In this document: positions 8,442-16,460 of the stretch, piece by piece
Position numbering within the stretch: position 1 is the stretch's first letter
Layout of the letters: each line of letters opens with the position of its first letter
Assembly (NCBI RefSeq): GCF_044772865.1
Contig: NZ_CP173029.1
Location: forward strand, 496,001 to 560,000
Direction: 5' to 3'
Length of the DNA stretch: 64,000 bases
From: Algirhabdus cladophorae
Lineage (GTDB): Bacteria; Pseudomonadota; Alphaproteobacteria; Rhodobacterales; Rhodobacteraceae
Made by a program: the position numbers and the translations under genes
The notes under the pieces: generated by a model
Databases searched by the model: none
Seen by the model: the letters and a program-made list of their open reading frames with translations, nothing else
What the model was told of the DNA's origin: nothing

Positions 8442-9803
8442 ATGAACCAGCAGCCTTCACCGCAGGATATGCAAACCGCCGCATCATCGCTTGCCCAATC
8501 TGCCCGTTATATGCCGGGTTTTGGCAATGATTTTGAGACGGAAGCTCTTCCAGGCGCTTTGCCACAAGGTATGAACAGCCCGCAAAAGTGCAATTATGGC
8601 CTTTATGGCGAACAGCTCTCCGGTACGGCATTTACAGCCCCAAGCCATCAGAATGAACGGACTTGGTGCTATCGCATTAGACCTTCGGTGAAACACACGC
8701 ACCGCTTCTCCCGCATTGATCTTCCGTATTGGAAATCCGCGCCACACGTTATGGAAGGCGTCACATCTCTGGGGCAGTATCGTTGGGATCCGGTTCCTCA
8801 TTCCGAAGAGCTCACCACTTGGCTGAGCGGTATGCGGACCATGACAACGGCAGGGAATGTAAACACCCAAGTCGGCATGGCCAGCCATATCTATCTCGTC
8901 ACTGAAAGCATGGTTGACGCCTACTTCTTCTCGGCAGACAGCGAATTGCTGGTTGTCCCTCAAGAAGGAAAACTTCGGTTCTGCACAGAGCTGGGGGTCA
9001 TCGATGTTGAACCGCAAGAGATTGCCATCATTCCGCGGGGCTTGGTCTATCGCGTTGAGGTTCTTGAAGGTCCAGCGCGCGGTTTTGTTTGCGAAAACTA
9101 CGGCCAGAAGTTTGAACTGCCAGCGAGGGGGCCCATCGGCGCAAACTGCATGGCAAACCCGCGGGATTTCAAAACGCCCGTTGCAACCTATGAAGACAAG
9201 GAAACCCCATCAACGGTCACAATCAAGTGGTGCGGGCAGTTTCACGAAACACACATTGGCCATTCTCCGCTGGACGTGGTGGCATGGCACGGCAATTACG
9301 CGCCCTGCAAATATGATCTCAGAACGTATTGCCCAGTCGGTGCGATCCTCTTTGATCATCCGGACCCCTCGATTTTCACTGTACTGACCGCGCCCTCCGG
9401 GCAACCGGGCACAGCCAATATCGACTTTGTTCTGTTCCGCGAACGTTGGATGGTGGCTGAGGATACCTTCCGCCCACCTTGGTACCATAAGAACGTCATG
9501 TCGGAACTGATGGGCAACATTTATGGTCAGTATGATGCAAAACCCAAAGGCTTCAGTCCTGGTGGGATGTCATTGCACAACATGATGCTTCCTCATGGAC
9601 CGGATAAGAACGCTTTTGAGGGGGCCTCAAACGCTGACCTCAAGGCGGAGAAGCTAGACAACACAATGTCGTTCATGTTTGAGACGCGGTTTCCTCAGCA
9701 CCTCACATTGTTCGCCGGCCAAGAGGCGTCGCTTCAGGATGATTACATCGATTGTTGGACGAGTCTGGAGAAGAAGTTCGACGGTACGCCGGGCAAGAAA
9801 TGA
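8442..9803 (+). CDS. hmgA: Homogentisate 1,2-dioxygenase
   Basis: Ring-cleaving Fe(II) dioxygenase turning homogentisate into maleylacetoacetate. The 453 aa fit the family. Signatures visible include the N-terminal YMPGFGNDFETEALPGALP segment, the PPWYHKNVMSELMG segment carrying His and Glu iron ligands, and GGMSLHNMMLPHGPD with the third histidine. Start at 8442 is supported by gggaggg 6-12 bp upstream. The stop codon overlaps the maiA start (ATGA), showing translational coupling. It sits between hppD and maiA in pathway order. Confidence 0.96.
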   Translation: MNQQPSPQDMQTAASSLAQSARYMPGFGNDFETEALPGALPQGMNSPQKCNYGLYGEQLSGTAFTAPSHQNERTWCYRIRPSVKHTHRFSRIDLPYWKSAPHVMEGVTSLGQYRWDPVPHSEELTTWLSGMRTMTTAGNVNTQVGMASHIYLVTESMVDAYFFSADSELLVVPQEGKLRFCTELGVIDVEPQEIAIIPRGLVYRVEVLEGPARGFVCENYGQKFELPARGPIGANCMANPRDFKTPVATYEDKETPSTVTIKWCGQFHETHIGHSPLDVVAWHGNYAPCKYDLRTYCPVGAILFDHPDPSIFTVLTAPSGQPGTANIDFVLFRERWMVAEDTFRPPWYHKNVMSELMGNIYGQYDAKPKGFSPGGMSLHNMMLPHGPDKNAFEGASNADLKAEKLDNTMSFMFETRFPQHLTLFAGQEASLQDDYIDCWTSLEKKFDGTPGKK

Positions 9804-10429
9804 AACTCTACTCCTACTGGCGATCGACGACCTCCTACCGCGTTAGAATAGCGCTGAACCTCAAGGGCCTTTCTTATGAGACGGTTCCGGTTAATCTTGT
9901 TAAAGAAGAGCAATCATCTGAACCCTACGCAGCGCTCAATCCGATCCGAGGCGTGCCGACACTGGTATCAGATGATGGCAGAGCGATCACCCAGTCGATA
10001 GCGATCTTGGATTATCTTGATCAGGTCGCGCCAGAGCCTGCATTGCTGCCGACAGGTGATGCTTTTCGACGCGCGCACATACTGGCCGCAGCGATGGTCT
10101 TTGCAACAGATGTGCATCCGGTCAACAATTTGAAAGTCGTTAAACGCGTGCGTTCGATGTCGGATGAAGAGACGACTGCTGCGTGGATGCGCCATTGGAT
10201 GGCCGAGGGTTTTCGCGCCTATGACCAGTTGATCGATAAAACCTGTCAATTCAGCTTTGGCTGCTCACCAAGCCTCGCAGACATTTGTCTGGTCGCTCAG
10301 GCTTACAACGCACATCGCTGGGGTGTTGATCTTCAGCCATATCCCCGCATCACAGAAATTGAACAACGATGCCTGGCGCTACCGGCTTTCGATGCCGCAC
10401 GCCCGGAAAACCAGAAAGACGCGACATGA
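9800..10429 (+). CDS. maiA: Maleylacetoacetate isomerase (zeta-class GST)
   Basis: Glutathione-dependent cis-trans isomerase converting maleylacetoacetate to fumarylacetoacetate. The 209 aa match zeta-class glutathione transferases. The N-terminus shows the family's active-site segment (LYSYWRSTTSYRVRIALNLKG). The thioredoxin-like domain continues with NPIRGVPTLV and the glutathione-contacting TQSIAILDYLD. The C-terminal helical domain includes FSFGCSPSLADICLVAQ. The ATG overlaps the hmgA stop by four bases; its own stop likewise overlaps the fahA start. An upstream in-frame start at 9752 lies wholly inside hmgA and is not favoured. Confidence 0.94.
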   Translation: MKLYSYWRSTTSYRVRIALNLKGLSYETVPVNLVKEEQSSEPYAALNPIRGVPTLVSDDGRAITQSIAILDYLDQVAPEPALLPTGDAFRRAHILAAAMVFATDVHPVNNLKVVKRVRSMSDEETTAAWMRHWMAEGFRAYDQLIDKTCQFSFGCSPSLADICLVAQAYNAHRWGVDLQPYPRITEIEQRCLALPAFDAARPENQKDAT

Positions 10430-11667
10430 GCCTAATAAGATCCTGGGTCGAAAGTGCGAACAGCCCAACCCACCCATTCCCGCTGAATAATCTGCCCTAC
10501 GGCGTCTTCTCGACCGCCGATACCAAAAAACGGTGCGGTGTTGCCATTGGTGATTACATTCTCGATGTCCAAGCTCTCCAAGCTAACGGCTTCATCGTAT
10601 TTGGTAGCGTCTTTAACGACCCAAGCTGGAACGCCTTTATGGAACAGGGCAGGGACCACTGGCGCCAATTGAGGGAACGCCTGACCGCGCTGTTGGCCGA
10701 AGGGGCGGATGAGCAAGAACAACTGGCTGCATTCTTGACCCCAATAGAAGATGCAAAGTTGCACTTGCCAATTGTTGTGACCGAGTTCACCGATTTTTAT
10801 GCAAGTAAATATCATGCGATGAATGTCGGCACGATGTTCCGCGGTCCTGAAAACGCACTTCCGCCAAATTGGCTTCATATTCCGATCGGATACAACGGCC
10901 GTGCGTCAACGGTTGTGGTCAGTGGCACAAAGATTGTCCGGCCCTGTGGACAAACAAAAGCACTGGATGCAGATATGCCAAGCTTTGGCCCATGTAACCG
11001 GCTCGATATTGAGCTTGAAATGGGTGCGATTGTCGGTCGCCCGTCGGAGATGGGAACATCAGTTAGCGTCGACCAAGCCGATGAGATGATTTTTGGCTAT
11101 GTGCTGCTAAATGACTGGTCCGCACGCGACATTCAGGCTTGGGAATATCAGCCGCTTGGCCCTTTTCAGGCAAAGGCATTTGCCACATCAATCAGTCCGT
11201 GGATTGTGACGACCGATGCGCTTGAGCAGTTTCGGGCGACAACGCCCGAACGAGAGCGGGATCTTCTTCCCTATCTGCGCGAGTCGAAACCGATGCTCTT
11301 CGACATTGATCTGGAAGTTGGGCTGGCACCGGAAGGAATGGCGGAGACCGTGATCGCCCGGACAAACTACAACCAGATGTACTATTCAGCCGCACAGCAA
11401 CTTGCCCATCATGCGTCTTCGGGCTGCGCAATGCGGGTTGGAGATTTGCTCGGCTCCGGAACGATCTCGGGACCGGGAAAATCAGAGCGGGGCTCTCTGT
11501 TGGAACTGTCTTGGGGTGGGAAAGAGCCAATCAAACTGAAGGATGGTGGCACGCGCTCGTTTATTGAGGACGGGGATACCCTAACGCTCAGGGGCGCCGC
11601 ACATGGGGATGGTTTTCAGGTTGGATTTGGTGAATGTGTCGGTGTGATCATACCAGTAAAAGAATGA
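10426..11667 (+). CDS. fahA: Fumarylacetoacetase
   Basis: Last step of tyrosine breakdown: hydrolysis of fumarylacetoacetate to fumarate and acetoacetate. The 413-aa length and organisation (N-terminal domain with NNLPYGVFST, then catalytic FAH domain) fit the family. Metal-site motifs are visible in TDFYASKYHAMNVG, IELEMGAIVG and YVLLNDWSARDIQAWEYQPLGPF. The start at 10426 overlaps the maiA stop (ATGA). Acetoacetate from this step could be activated by the scoAB CoA-transferase 9 kb upstream. No clear terminator follows the gene. Confidence 0.95.
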   Translation: MSLIRSWVESANSPTHPFPLNNLPYGVFSTADTKKRCGVAIGDYILDVQALQANGFIVFGSVFNDPSWNAFMEQGRDHWRQLRERLTALLAEGADEQEQLAAFLTPIEDAKLHLPIVVTEFTDFYASKYHAMNVGTMFRGPENALPPNWLHIPIGYNGRASTVVVSGTKIVRPCGQTKALDADMPSFGPCNRLDIELEMGAIVGRPSEMGTSVSVDQADEMIFGYVLLNDWSARDIQAWEYQPLGPFQAKAFATSISPWIVTTDALEQFRATTPERERDLLPYLRESKPMLFDIDLEVGLAPEGMAETVIARTNYNQMYYSAAQQLAHHASSGCAMRVGDLLGSGTISGPGKSERGSLLELSWGGKEPIKLKDGGTRSFIEDGDTLTLRGAAHGDGFQVGFGECVGVIIPVKE

Positions 11668-12087
11668 TAACTTGTTGTTTAGATAGCACAATGTGAATGA
11701 AGGCGTTGTCTCTCCTTTGTTCTCAACAACGATTCCACTTTCCCTGAAAAATGAACGAAATATCCAAATCCTTATGGATAACCTAAACGCTTGAGACTTT
11801 TTGTTCCAAACCGCTCCAGTGCTTCAATGTAAATCGGCAACCCGCACACTAGGTCGAGATCCGGCTCGCTGATCGTATGATTGTGCCGGTATGTTTGTCT
11901 GGCAAATGCCCGCTCATTTCGGCCGATAACGTCAGCCCATCTGTACTGAAGATTGGCCGTCAAGACGAACCACCCACATGATGATCTTTATTCCGTCTGG
12001 CGAACATAGTGTTCACCTCAGCAGGTATCTCAAGCTTGAGCCCAAGAGGTTCGAATTCGTTTACTATTATAGGTTATCCAATTGCTT
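11668..12087. other. Non-coding stretch between fahA and the tRNA-Cys fragment
   Basis: No gene is supported here. A 63-codon minus-strand frame at 11772-11963 has no recognisable motif and no family resemblance. If the tRNA fragment at 12093 marks an insertion end, this stretch would be the original chromosomal DNA downstream of tRNA-Cys. Confidence 0.4.
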
Positions 12088-12139
12088 TTAAATGGAGGCG
12101 AGTACCGGAATCGAACCGGTGTACACGGATTTGCAATCC
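12088..12139 (-). repeat. tRNA-Cys 3' fragment, candidate attachment site copy 1
   Basis: Read on the minus strand, 12139 to 12093 gives the 3' half of a class I tRNA: anticodon loop with GCA, five-base variable loop, T arm with TTCGATT, acceptor strand ACTCGCC and TCCA end. The 5' half is missing; sequence to the right of 12139 diverges into unrelated DNA. The same 52 bp recur in the same orientation at 51406-51457. Truncation at the anticodon stem is the pattern left when a tyrosine recombinase integrates into a tRNA gene and displaces the original 3' end. Confidence 0.8.
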
Positions 12140-12249
12140 AGAAAGACAGGCAGCGAAAACAACGGCTTATGGGTGCAAAACACCCCCTGACAAAAAGTGA
12201 ACAAAAAGCGAAAGTTTCAACGCCAAATTCGCCGGTTCAAAACGAAAAA

Positions 12250-12283
12250 GGCCCCGTCACAGCGGCAACTGTGAACCGGGGCC
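12250..12283 (-). terminator. Long hairpin with T tract on the minus strand
   Basis: An inverted repeat with 13 paired bases per arm and one unpaired A (arms 12250-12262 and 12269-12283, loop 12263-12268). On the minus strand it is followed by CTTTTTCG, so it looks like an intrinsic terminator for leftward transcription, although no minus-strand gene is seen just to its right. It may be a remnant of the element, or act as a structured replication or conjugation signal. Confidence 0.55.
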
Positions 12284-12389
12284 AAATAGAAAAAGCCTGG
12301 CAGCTTTCGAAGTATATTAGCACAGGCCAGCGCCACACCGCAAACGCTCAGTCCGCTTTTTCGTGGCTTCTGACCGGTGAGCTGGTCCA

Positions 12390-13253
12390 ATGAGCTGGCG
12401 CATCGCAAACGAATGCGCTGAGCGTCGCTTTGGTAGCGCCGCACGCAAACAGATCATTATGTTCCTGGCCGACAAGGCGAGCGATAACGGCTCGGGCATC
12501 TGGTGCTCCAAGGGCACGATCCAGCGCCACACAGAGCTCAGCGAGAGCACAGTGAAGCGCACCATCATCGACTTTCTGCGGGAAGGCATTCTGATCGAGA
12601 CGGGGCAGCGGCAGTGCAAGAACGGCTACACCGTCATTTACCGCATCGTTCTGGAGCGCGTGGCCGCGCTCGAACCCACGGCTGAGCCCGATATTGAGAC
12701 GGGGGTCACTGTGAACCCCGTCCAGCCTGAACCCGGTACGGGGTCCACGGTGAACGGGGTACGGGGTTCACGGTGGACTCCAAACCATCCTAAAACCATC
12801 CATAAACCACCTACGCGCAGGCGCGAAGCGGCGGAGGAGGTTGAAGATATTGAAGCTGAGAAGATCTTGGCGGCCTATCCCGAAGACAGGGTCCGAGACC
12901 GGCGAACCAGTCTGCGTCTAATCGCTTCGGCCCTGAAAGCCGGGGTAGAGCCCGATGATCTGAAGCAGGTTGTTAAAGCCTACGCGAAGGAAAGCGAGGG
13001 CTACACGCGCAGCAAGGTCAGTTTCTCCGACAATTGGTTCAAGATGCGCCGGTGGGAGGAGGGACTGGCGCAGATCCAGGCCGACCGCGATAAGGCGCGA
13101 GAGGCCGAAGCCAAAGGCCGCGCCAGCCTCGTCGAGTGGATCCACGAGCGCCATCCCCTGTGCCGCCATATCACCAACCGGCAGATTGAGGATTTGATTG
13201 CGTCCACGATGGTGACGCCTGAGCAAGTTCGAGCTGCGGGGCTGCCGGCGTGA
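12390..13253 (+). CDS. Helix-turn-helix replication-type protein of a mobile element
   Basis: 287-aa protein. Its N-terminal part resembles the winged helix of plasmid and integrative-element replication or control proteins: a domain that begins with an FGSAARKQIIMFLADKAS-like helix, then SKGTIQRHTELSESTVKRTIIDFLREGIL as helix-turn-helix, then a beta wing. A low-complexity linker (residues about 100-150, rich in Thr, Pro and Glu) leads to a charged helical C-terminus. It lies about 250 bp from the tRNA-Cys fragment, and the protein at 51685 next to the second fragment has a similar architecture. Probable role is DNA binding at an element end or origin; the exact function is not known. Confidence 0.6.
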   Translation: MSWRIANECAERRFGSAARKQIIMFLADKASDNGSGIWCSKGTIQRHTELSESTVKRTIIDFLREGILIETGQRQCKNGYTVIYRIVLERVAALEPTAEPDIETGVTVNPVQPEPGTGSTVNGVRGSRWTPNHPKTIHKPPTRRREAAEEVEDIEAEKILAAYPEDRVRDRRTSLRLIASALKAGVEPDDLKQVVKAYAKESEGYTRSKVSFSDNWFKMRRWEEGLAQIQADRDKAREAEAKGRASLVEWIHERHPLCRHITNRQIEDLIASTMVTPEQVRAAGLPA

Positions 13254-13267
13254 GTGCGATCTAATTG

Positions 13268-13337
13268 CTACGCTATGGCGTAAAAAGTAGACATTTACGT
13301 TGCGGCGTAATTTGTTTTAATTTACGGTGCGCCGTAA
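13268..13337 (+). promoter_or_regulatory. Three phased operators upstream of hipBA
   Basis: Three 16-bp inverted repeats of the form TTACG-N6-CGTAA: 13268-13283 (first base C), 13295-13310 and 13322-13337. Their centres are exactly 27 bp apart, and the last ends 13 bp before the hipB start codon. HipB-type antitoxins repress their own operon by binding multiple palindromes, so this array is the likely autoregulatory site. The matching symmetry in all three and the constant spacing make chance unlikely. Confidence 0.8.
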
Positions 13338-13350
13338 AAGGAGCCACGTC

Positions 13351-13596
13351 ATGGATCTCACAGCACGAACGGCCGAGCAGATCGGCGAGGCACTTCGCCG
13401 GACGCGCAAAGCGCGCGGCTGGACCCAAAGCGATATCAGCGCGCGCACGAATTTGCGCGTCGCGACGATTTCGTCGCTCGAGAATGGCGACGCGGGAACC
13501 AAACTCGCCACAGTGTTCGCTGTTATGGCGGCACTTGGGCTTGAGTTCCGATTGGTGGAACGCGGTGGCTCGCTTGAGATTGAGGATATCTTCTGA
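13351..13596 (+). CDS. hipB: HipB-like antitoxin / helix-turn-helix repressor
   Basis: 81-aa protein made almost entirely of one XRE-type helix-turn-helix: AEQIGEALRRTRKARGWTQSDISARTNLRVATISSLENGDAGTKLATV follows the lambda-repressor-like pattern. The short C-terminal tail (LEFRLVERGG..EDIF) resembles the beta strand by which HipB dimerises. The ATG at 13351 has aaaaggag upstream. It overlaps hipA by one base. It should neutralise HipA and repress the operon through the three palindromes directly upstream. Confidence 0.85.
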   Translation: MDLTARTAEQIGEALRRTRKARGWTQSDISARTNLRVATISSLENGDAGTKLATVFAVMAALGLEFRLVERGGSLEIEDIF

Positions 13597-14888
13597 TGGC
13601 CAAACACGGGCGTAGCGGCACGATGCAAGTGCTTCTGAACGGACGGTTGGTGGGGGCTGTGCGTCTCGCTGGTTCAGGCGCGATCAGCTTTATCTATGAT
13701 CCGGAATGGTTGGCATGGGAACACGCCATGCCCATCTCTCTGTCCCTGCCTTTGCGCGAAGAGGCGCACCAGGGCGGACCTGTCATTGCCTACCTGGAAA
13801 ATCTGCTGCCGGACAATCAGGCGATACGAGAGCGCGTAGCCGCACGGGTGCGTGCGGGCGGTACGGACGCCTGGCACATGCTGGAGAAAATCGGGCGCGA
13901 TTGTGTGGGGGCCTTGCAGTTCGTTTCGGGTGAGATCCCCGAGATTGGCGCACTCGCGGGAGAGCCCGTTTCCGAGGCACAGATTGCGGATATCTTACGC
14001 AACCTCGCAAGTGCCCCCCTTGGCTTAGACGAGGAAGACGACTTCCGCATTTCTATCGCAGGGGCGCAGGAGAAAACGGCGCTGCTACGCCACGAGGGCG
14101 CGTGGATCCGTCCATCGGGGCTCACCCCAACAACCCATATCCTCAAGACGCAGCTTGGCGTTCTGCCCGCAGGGATCGATTTGTCTGACAGTGTTGAGAA
14201 CGAATTTTTCTGCATGAACCTCTGTCGGGCCATGGGCATGGATGTGGCTGAAGTCGAGATTGCCGACTTCGAGGACGTGCGGAGCCTTGTTGTGACCCGG
14301 TTCGATCGGCGCTGGACCAAAGATGGCCGGTTGATCCGCCTCCCGCAGGAAGACTTTTGCCAAGCGCTCTCAGTCCCGCCCAGCCAGAAATACCAAATGG
14401 ATGGCGGGCCGGGGATCACTGAAGGGATCGGGATGTTGACTGGTAGTGATGACCCTGAAGCAGATCAGCGTGCCTTCTTCCGCGCGCAGATACTGTTTTG
14501 GCTGTTGGGGGCGATAGACGGGCACGCCAAGAATTTCAGCATCGCATTGCGCCCCGGAGGTTTCCGCATGGCCCCGCTTTATGATGTGCTGAGCGCACAA
14601 AAAGCCGTGGATGACGGTCAAATTCGCCAAAACCGGATGCGTCTCGCGATGGCGGTCGACGGGCACTATCGGATCAATGAGGTGGTGCCGCGTCATTTCC
14701 CGCAGGCTGCAAAGGCTGCAGGCTTTGGTGTGGCGCTGGCTGAAGAAGTCTTGTCGGACATCGCGACAGAGCTTGAACCCGCCCTGGACAAAACACTAGC
14801 CGACCTGCCGGATGAGTTTCCACAACCATTGACGGAAGCCATTGTTGCTGGCGTGCGACGTCGGGCGGCTGCCTTTCATGCCGTATGA
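13596..14888 (+). CDS. hipA: HipA-family serine/threonine kinase toxin
   Basis: 430-aa toxin of a type II toxin-antitoxin pair. HipA kinases phosphorylate a target such as glutamyl-tRNA synthetase, stopping translation and promoting persistence. The N-terminal couple_hipA domain (about residues 10-110) is followed by the kinase-like domain. Visible sites are SIAGAQEK (153-160; Ser153 matches the autophosphorylated Ser150 of E. coli HipA), the ATP-contacting ILKT lysine (184), the catalytic segment DGHAKN (308-313), and the metal-binding Asp in APLYD (330). All key residues are present, so it should be active. The start overlaps the hipB stop by one base. Confidence 0.9.
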   Translation: MAKHGRSGTMQVLLNGRLVGAVRLAGSGAISFIYDPEWLAWEHAMPISLSLPLREEAHQGGPVIAYLENLLPDNQAIRERVAARVRAGGTDAWHMLEKIGRDCVGALQFVSGEIPEIGALAGEPVSEAQIADILRNLASAPLGLDEEDDFRISIAGAQEKTALLRHEGAWIRPSGLTPTTHILKTQLGVLPAGIDLSDSVENEFFCMNLCRAMGMDVAEVEIADFEDVRSLVVTRFDRRWTKDGRLIRLPQEDFCQALSVPPSQKYQMDGGPGITEGIGMLTGSDDPEADQRAFFRAQILFWLLGAIDGHAKNFSIALRPGGFRMAPLYDVLSAQKAVDDGQIRQNRMRLAMAVDGHYRINEVVPRHFPQAAKAAGFGVALAEEVLSDIATELEPALDKTLADLPDEFPQPLTEAIVAGVRRRAAAFHAV

Positions 14889-15186
14889 TCCGCAGATCAT
14901 ATTTACGCTTTATGAAAGGTAGATCATATTGAGCGGCAGGCGTGCCTTCGTGAAGTAACAAGTATGTAGGGCCGGTTTACGCCGCGATTGTGAGATCGCA
15001 GGGGCCCTATTCTACTTGATGCATCGGGTTTTCCATATTTGTGGGCGCCAAAGCGGACCTTTAGGTCGATTACAGAGAATGCCGGGAAAGAGCCCACATT
15101 ACCAGTTTTCTGCGGAGCGGCGGATGGCCGCTCTGCAAGTCTGGTCCTAAAAATTCGTCAGACGTGTCTGTTTAGCTCGTGTGACG
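14889..15186. other. Gap between hipA and the dioxygenase gene
   Basis: No gene is supported. A 16-bp palindrome ATGATC-N4-GATCAT (14885-14900) overlaps the hipA stop codon, and the 10-bp word AGATCATATT occurs at 14894 and again at 14921, 27 bp apart. No terminator with a T run is seen. Confidence 0.4.
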
Positions 15187-16368
15187 CTATGATAATTGTT
15201 TGATGCTCATCTCATCTAGAACCGCGTCAAATTTCTGAAGATCAAAACCCTCAGAAAGCGCGCGCGTAAAAAGCGCTTGTTGTGTTTCGGGAGCAAGGCC
15301 GCCCTTTGGAGGATCTCGATCTAAATTGGTCGGGAATGAATATCCTTCTGCCGACGCAGAGATTGCAGCCCTCAGGTTTGAAACGCCTAACGTGCTGTTG
15401 TTGTGTGCGGCCAACGCATGGGGATACAACAGTTTGCACATCTTTGCCCGATCTACCGTTTCCATGGCGCGCCCGAATGCAGATGACACTTGCAGCAAAT
15501 TGGCCATCCGGTGAATGTCACGGCTCGAATTTGCGCCAGCCGCATGAAACAGCGCTGGGTTGAAGAAAAGAGCATCCCCCTTTGCGAGTGGCAATTGGAT
15601 GTATCGCTCTTCAAACAGCGCCCTGAAATCATCTCGTCTCCACGCGGCATAGCCCGCGCGGTAGAGCTGTGAGAATGGCAAGAGTTTTGTCGGACCACTT
15701 TCAACGGGCATATCACAATGCGCGATGGCTCCTTGTAGCGTCAAAGCAGGCGAAAGATCATGAACATGTGCGGGATATTCCGCACTGATTTCAGCCGTCT
15801 GAAAGCCGAGATGATAGTCTCGATGAGCTTGTTGAGCTGCACCGCCGGGATGAACCAGATTAATCTGCGCAGTCATTTGATAGTTTGGACCAAGCCATGC
15901 TTCGCAGGCTGCAGCGATGGTTGTATTGGCGAAGTACCGCAAAAACACGTCTGGGGCTTCTTCGCAGAGTTTCTGCAGGGAGTTCCATATCCTGTCATTG
16001 GATCCCGATGCTGCGAAGTGGTCACCGCCGCCACCGCTTGCCAGTTTTTCGGCGCCAATGATCTGTTCATAGATCTCAGTGGCCTCGTCCAGAACGGCAG
16101 TGTCCTCATAGGCTTTGCGCAGAACGAGAGCACCTGCGCCCGCCCTAAGAACATGCGCCCATTCGGCCATGATCCCGCGCCGTTGCTCTATATCCTCAAG
16201 CGACGGACGCAGCCCGGACATATCATAGATTGGGACATTATTTTGAATGTCTTCGGCGTGCGGAACGGTTGATGGGTTGGCCGTTTGATCGATAAGCGCA
16301 GTAAATGCGTTGAGATCACATGCGGCGCTATCAAAATACCCGACTTCAGTTTCGATGTGGTTGGTCAT
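15187..16368 (-). CDS. Phytanoyl-CoA dioxygenase-family protein
   Basis: 393-aa member of the PhyH family of Fe(II)/2-oxoglutarate-dependent oxygenases. The metal-binding facial triad is recognisable as His182 and Asp184 (AHRDYH) and His275 (FFNPALFHAAGAN). Arg283 or Arg287 just after it is suited to bind 2-oxoglutarate. PhyH proteins hydroxylate small molecules or CoA esters; the substrate is not known. The gene is divergent from a LacI-type regulator at 16450, and substrate-controlled pairs of this kind often process a sugar, osmolyte or phosphonate-like nutrient. The start has a weak purine-rich ribosome site (aaagggaga) upstream. Confidence 0.82.
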   Translation of the reverse strand: MTNHIETEVGYFDSAACDLNAFTALIDQTANPSTVPHAEDIQNNVPIYDMSGLRPSLEDIEQRRGIMAEWAHVLRAGAGALVLRKAYEDTAVLDEATEIYEQIIGAEKLASGGGGDHFAASGSNDRIWNSLQKLCEEAPDVFLRYFANTTIAAACEAWLGPNYQMTAQINLVHPGGAAQQAHRDYHLGFQTAEISAEYPAHVHDLSPALTLQGAIAHCDMPVESGPTKLLPFSQLYRAGYAAWRRDDFRALFEERYIQLPLAKGDALFFNPALFHAAGANSSRDIHRMANLLQVSSAFGRAMETVDRAKMCKLLYPHALAAHNNSTLGVSNLRAAISASAEGYSFPTNLDRDPPKGGLAPETQQALFTRALSEGFDLQKFDAVLDEMSIKQLS

Positions 16369-16429
16369 AGAGCAATCTCCCTTTGTTTCCCTGAGTGTGC
16401 AGCATCGAAACCTTGATTAATCCAGAAAA

Positions 16430-16460
16430 ACACATCAGAAACACATCAAATGACACATCG
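16430..16460 (+). promoter_or_regulatory. Three direct ACACATC repeats across the lacI-type start codon
   Basis: The word ACACATC occurs at 16430, 16441 and 16453, 11 and 12 bp apart, close to one helical turn. The third copy lies inside the coding start (ATG at 16450). No Shine-Dalgarno sequence is visible before this ATG. A repressor bound here would block its own gene and possibly the divergent dioxygenase gene. Confidence 0.45.

Noticed and set aside
11772..11963. 63-codon minus-strand frame after fahA
   Set aside because: No motif, no ribosome site and no family resemblance.
12082..12393. Plus-strand frame reading through the tRNA-Cys fragment
   Set aside because: The start of this frame is the antisense of a tRNA 3' end, a well-known source of false proteins; there is no ribosome site.
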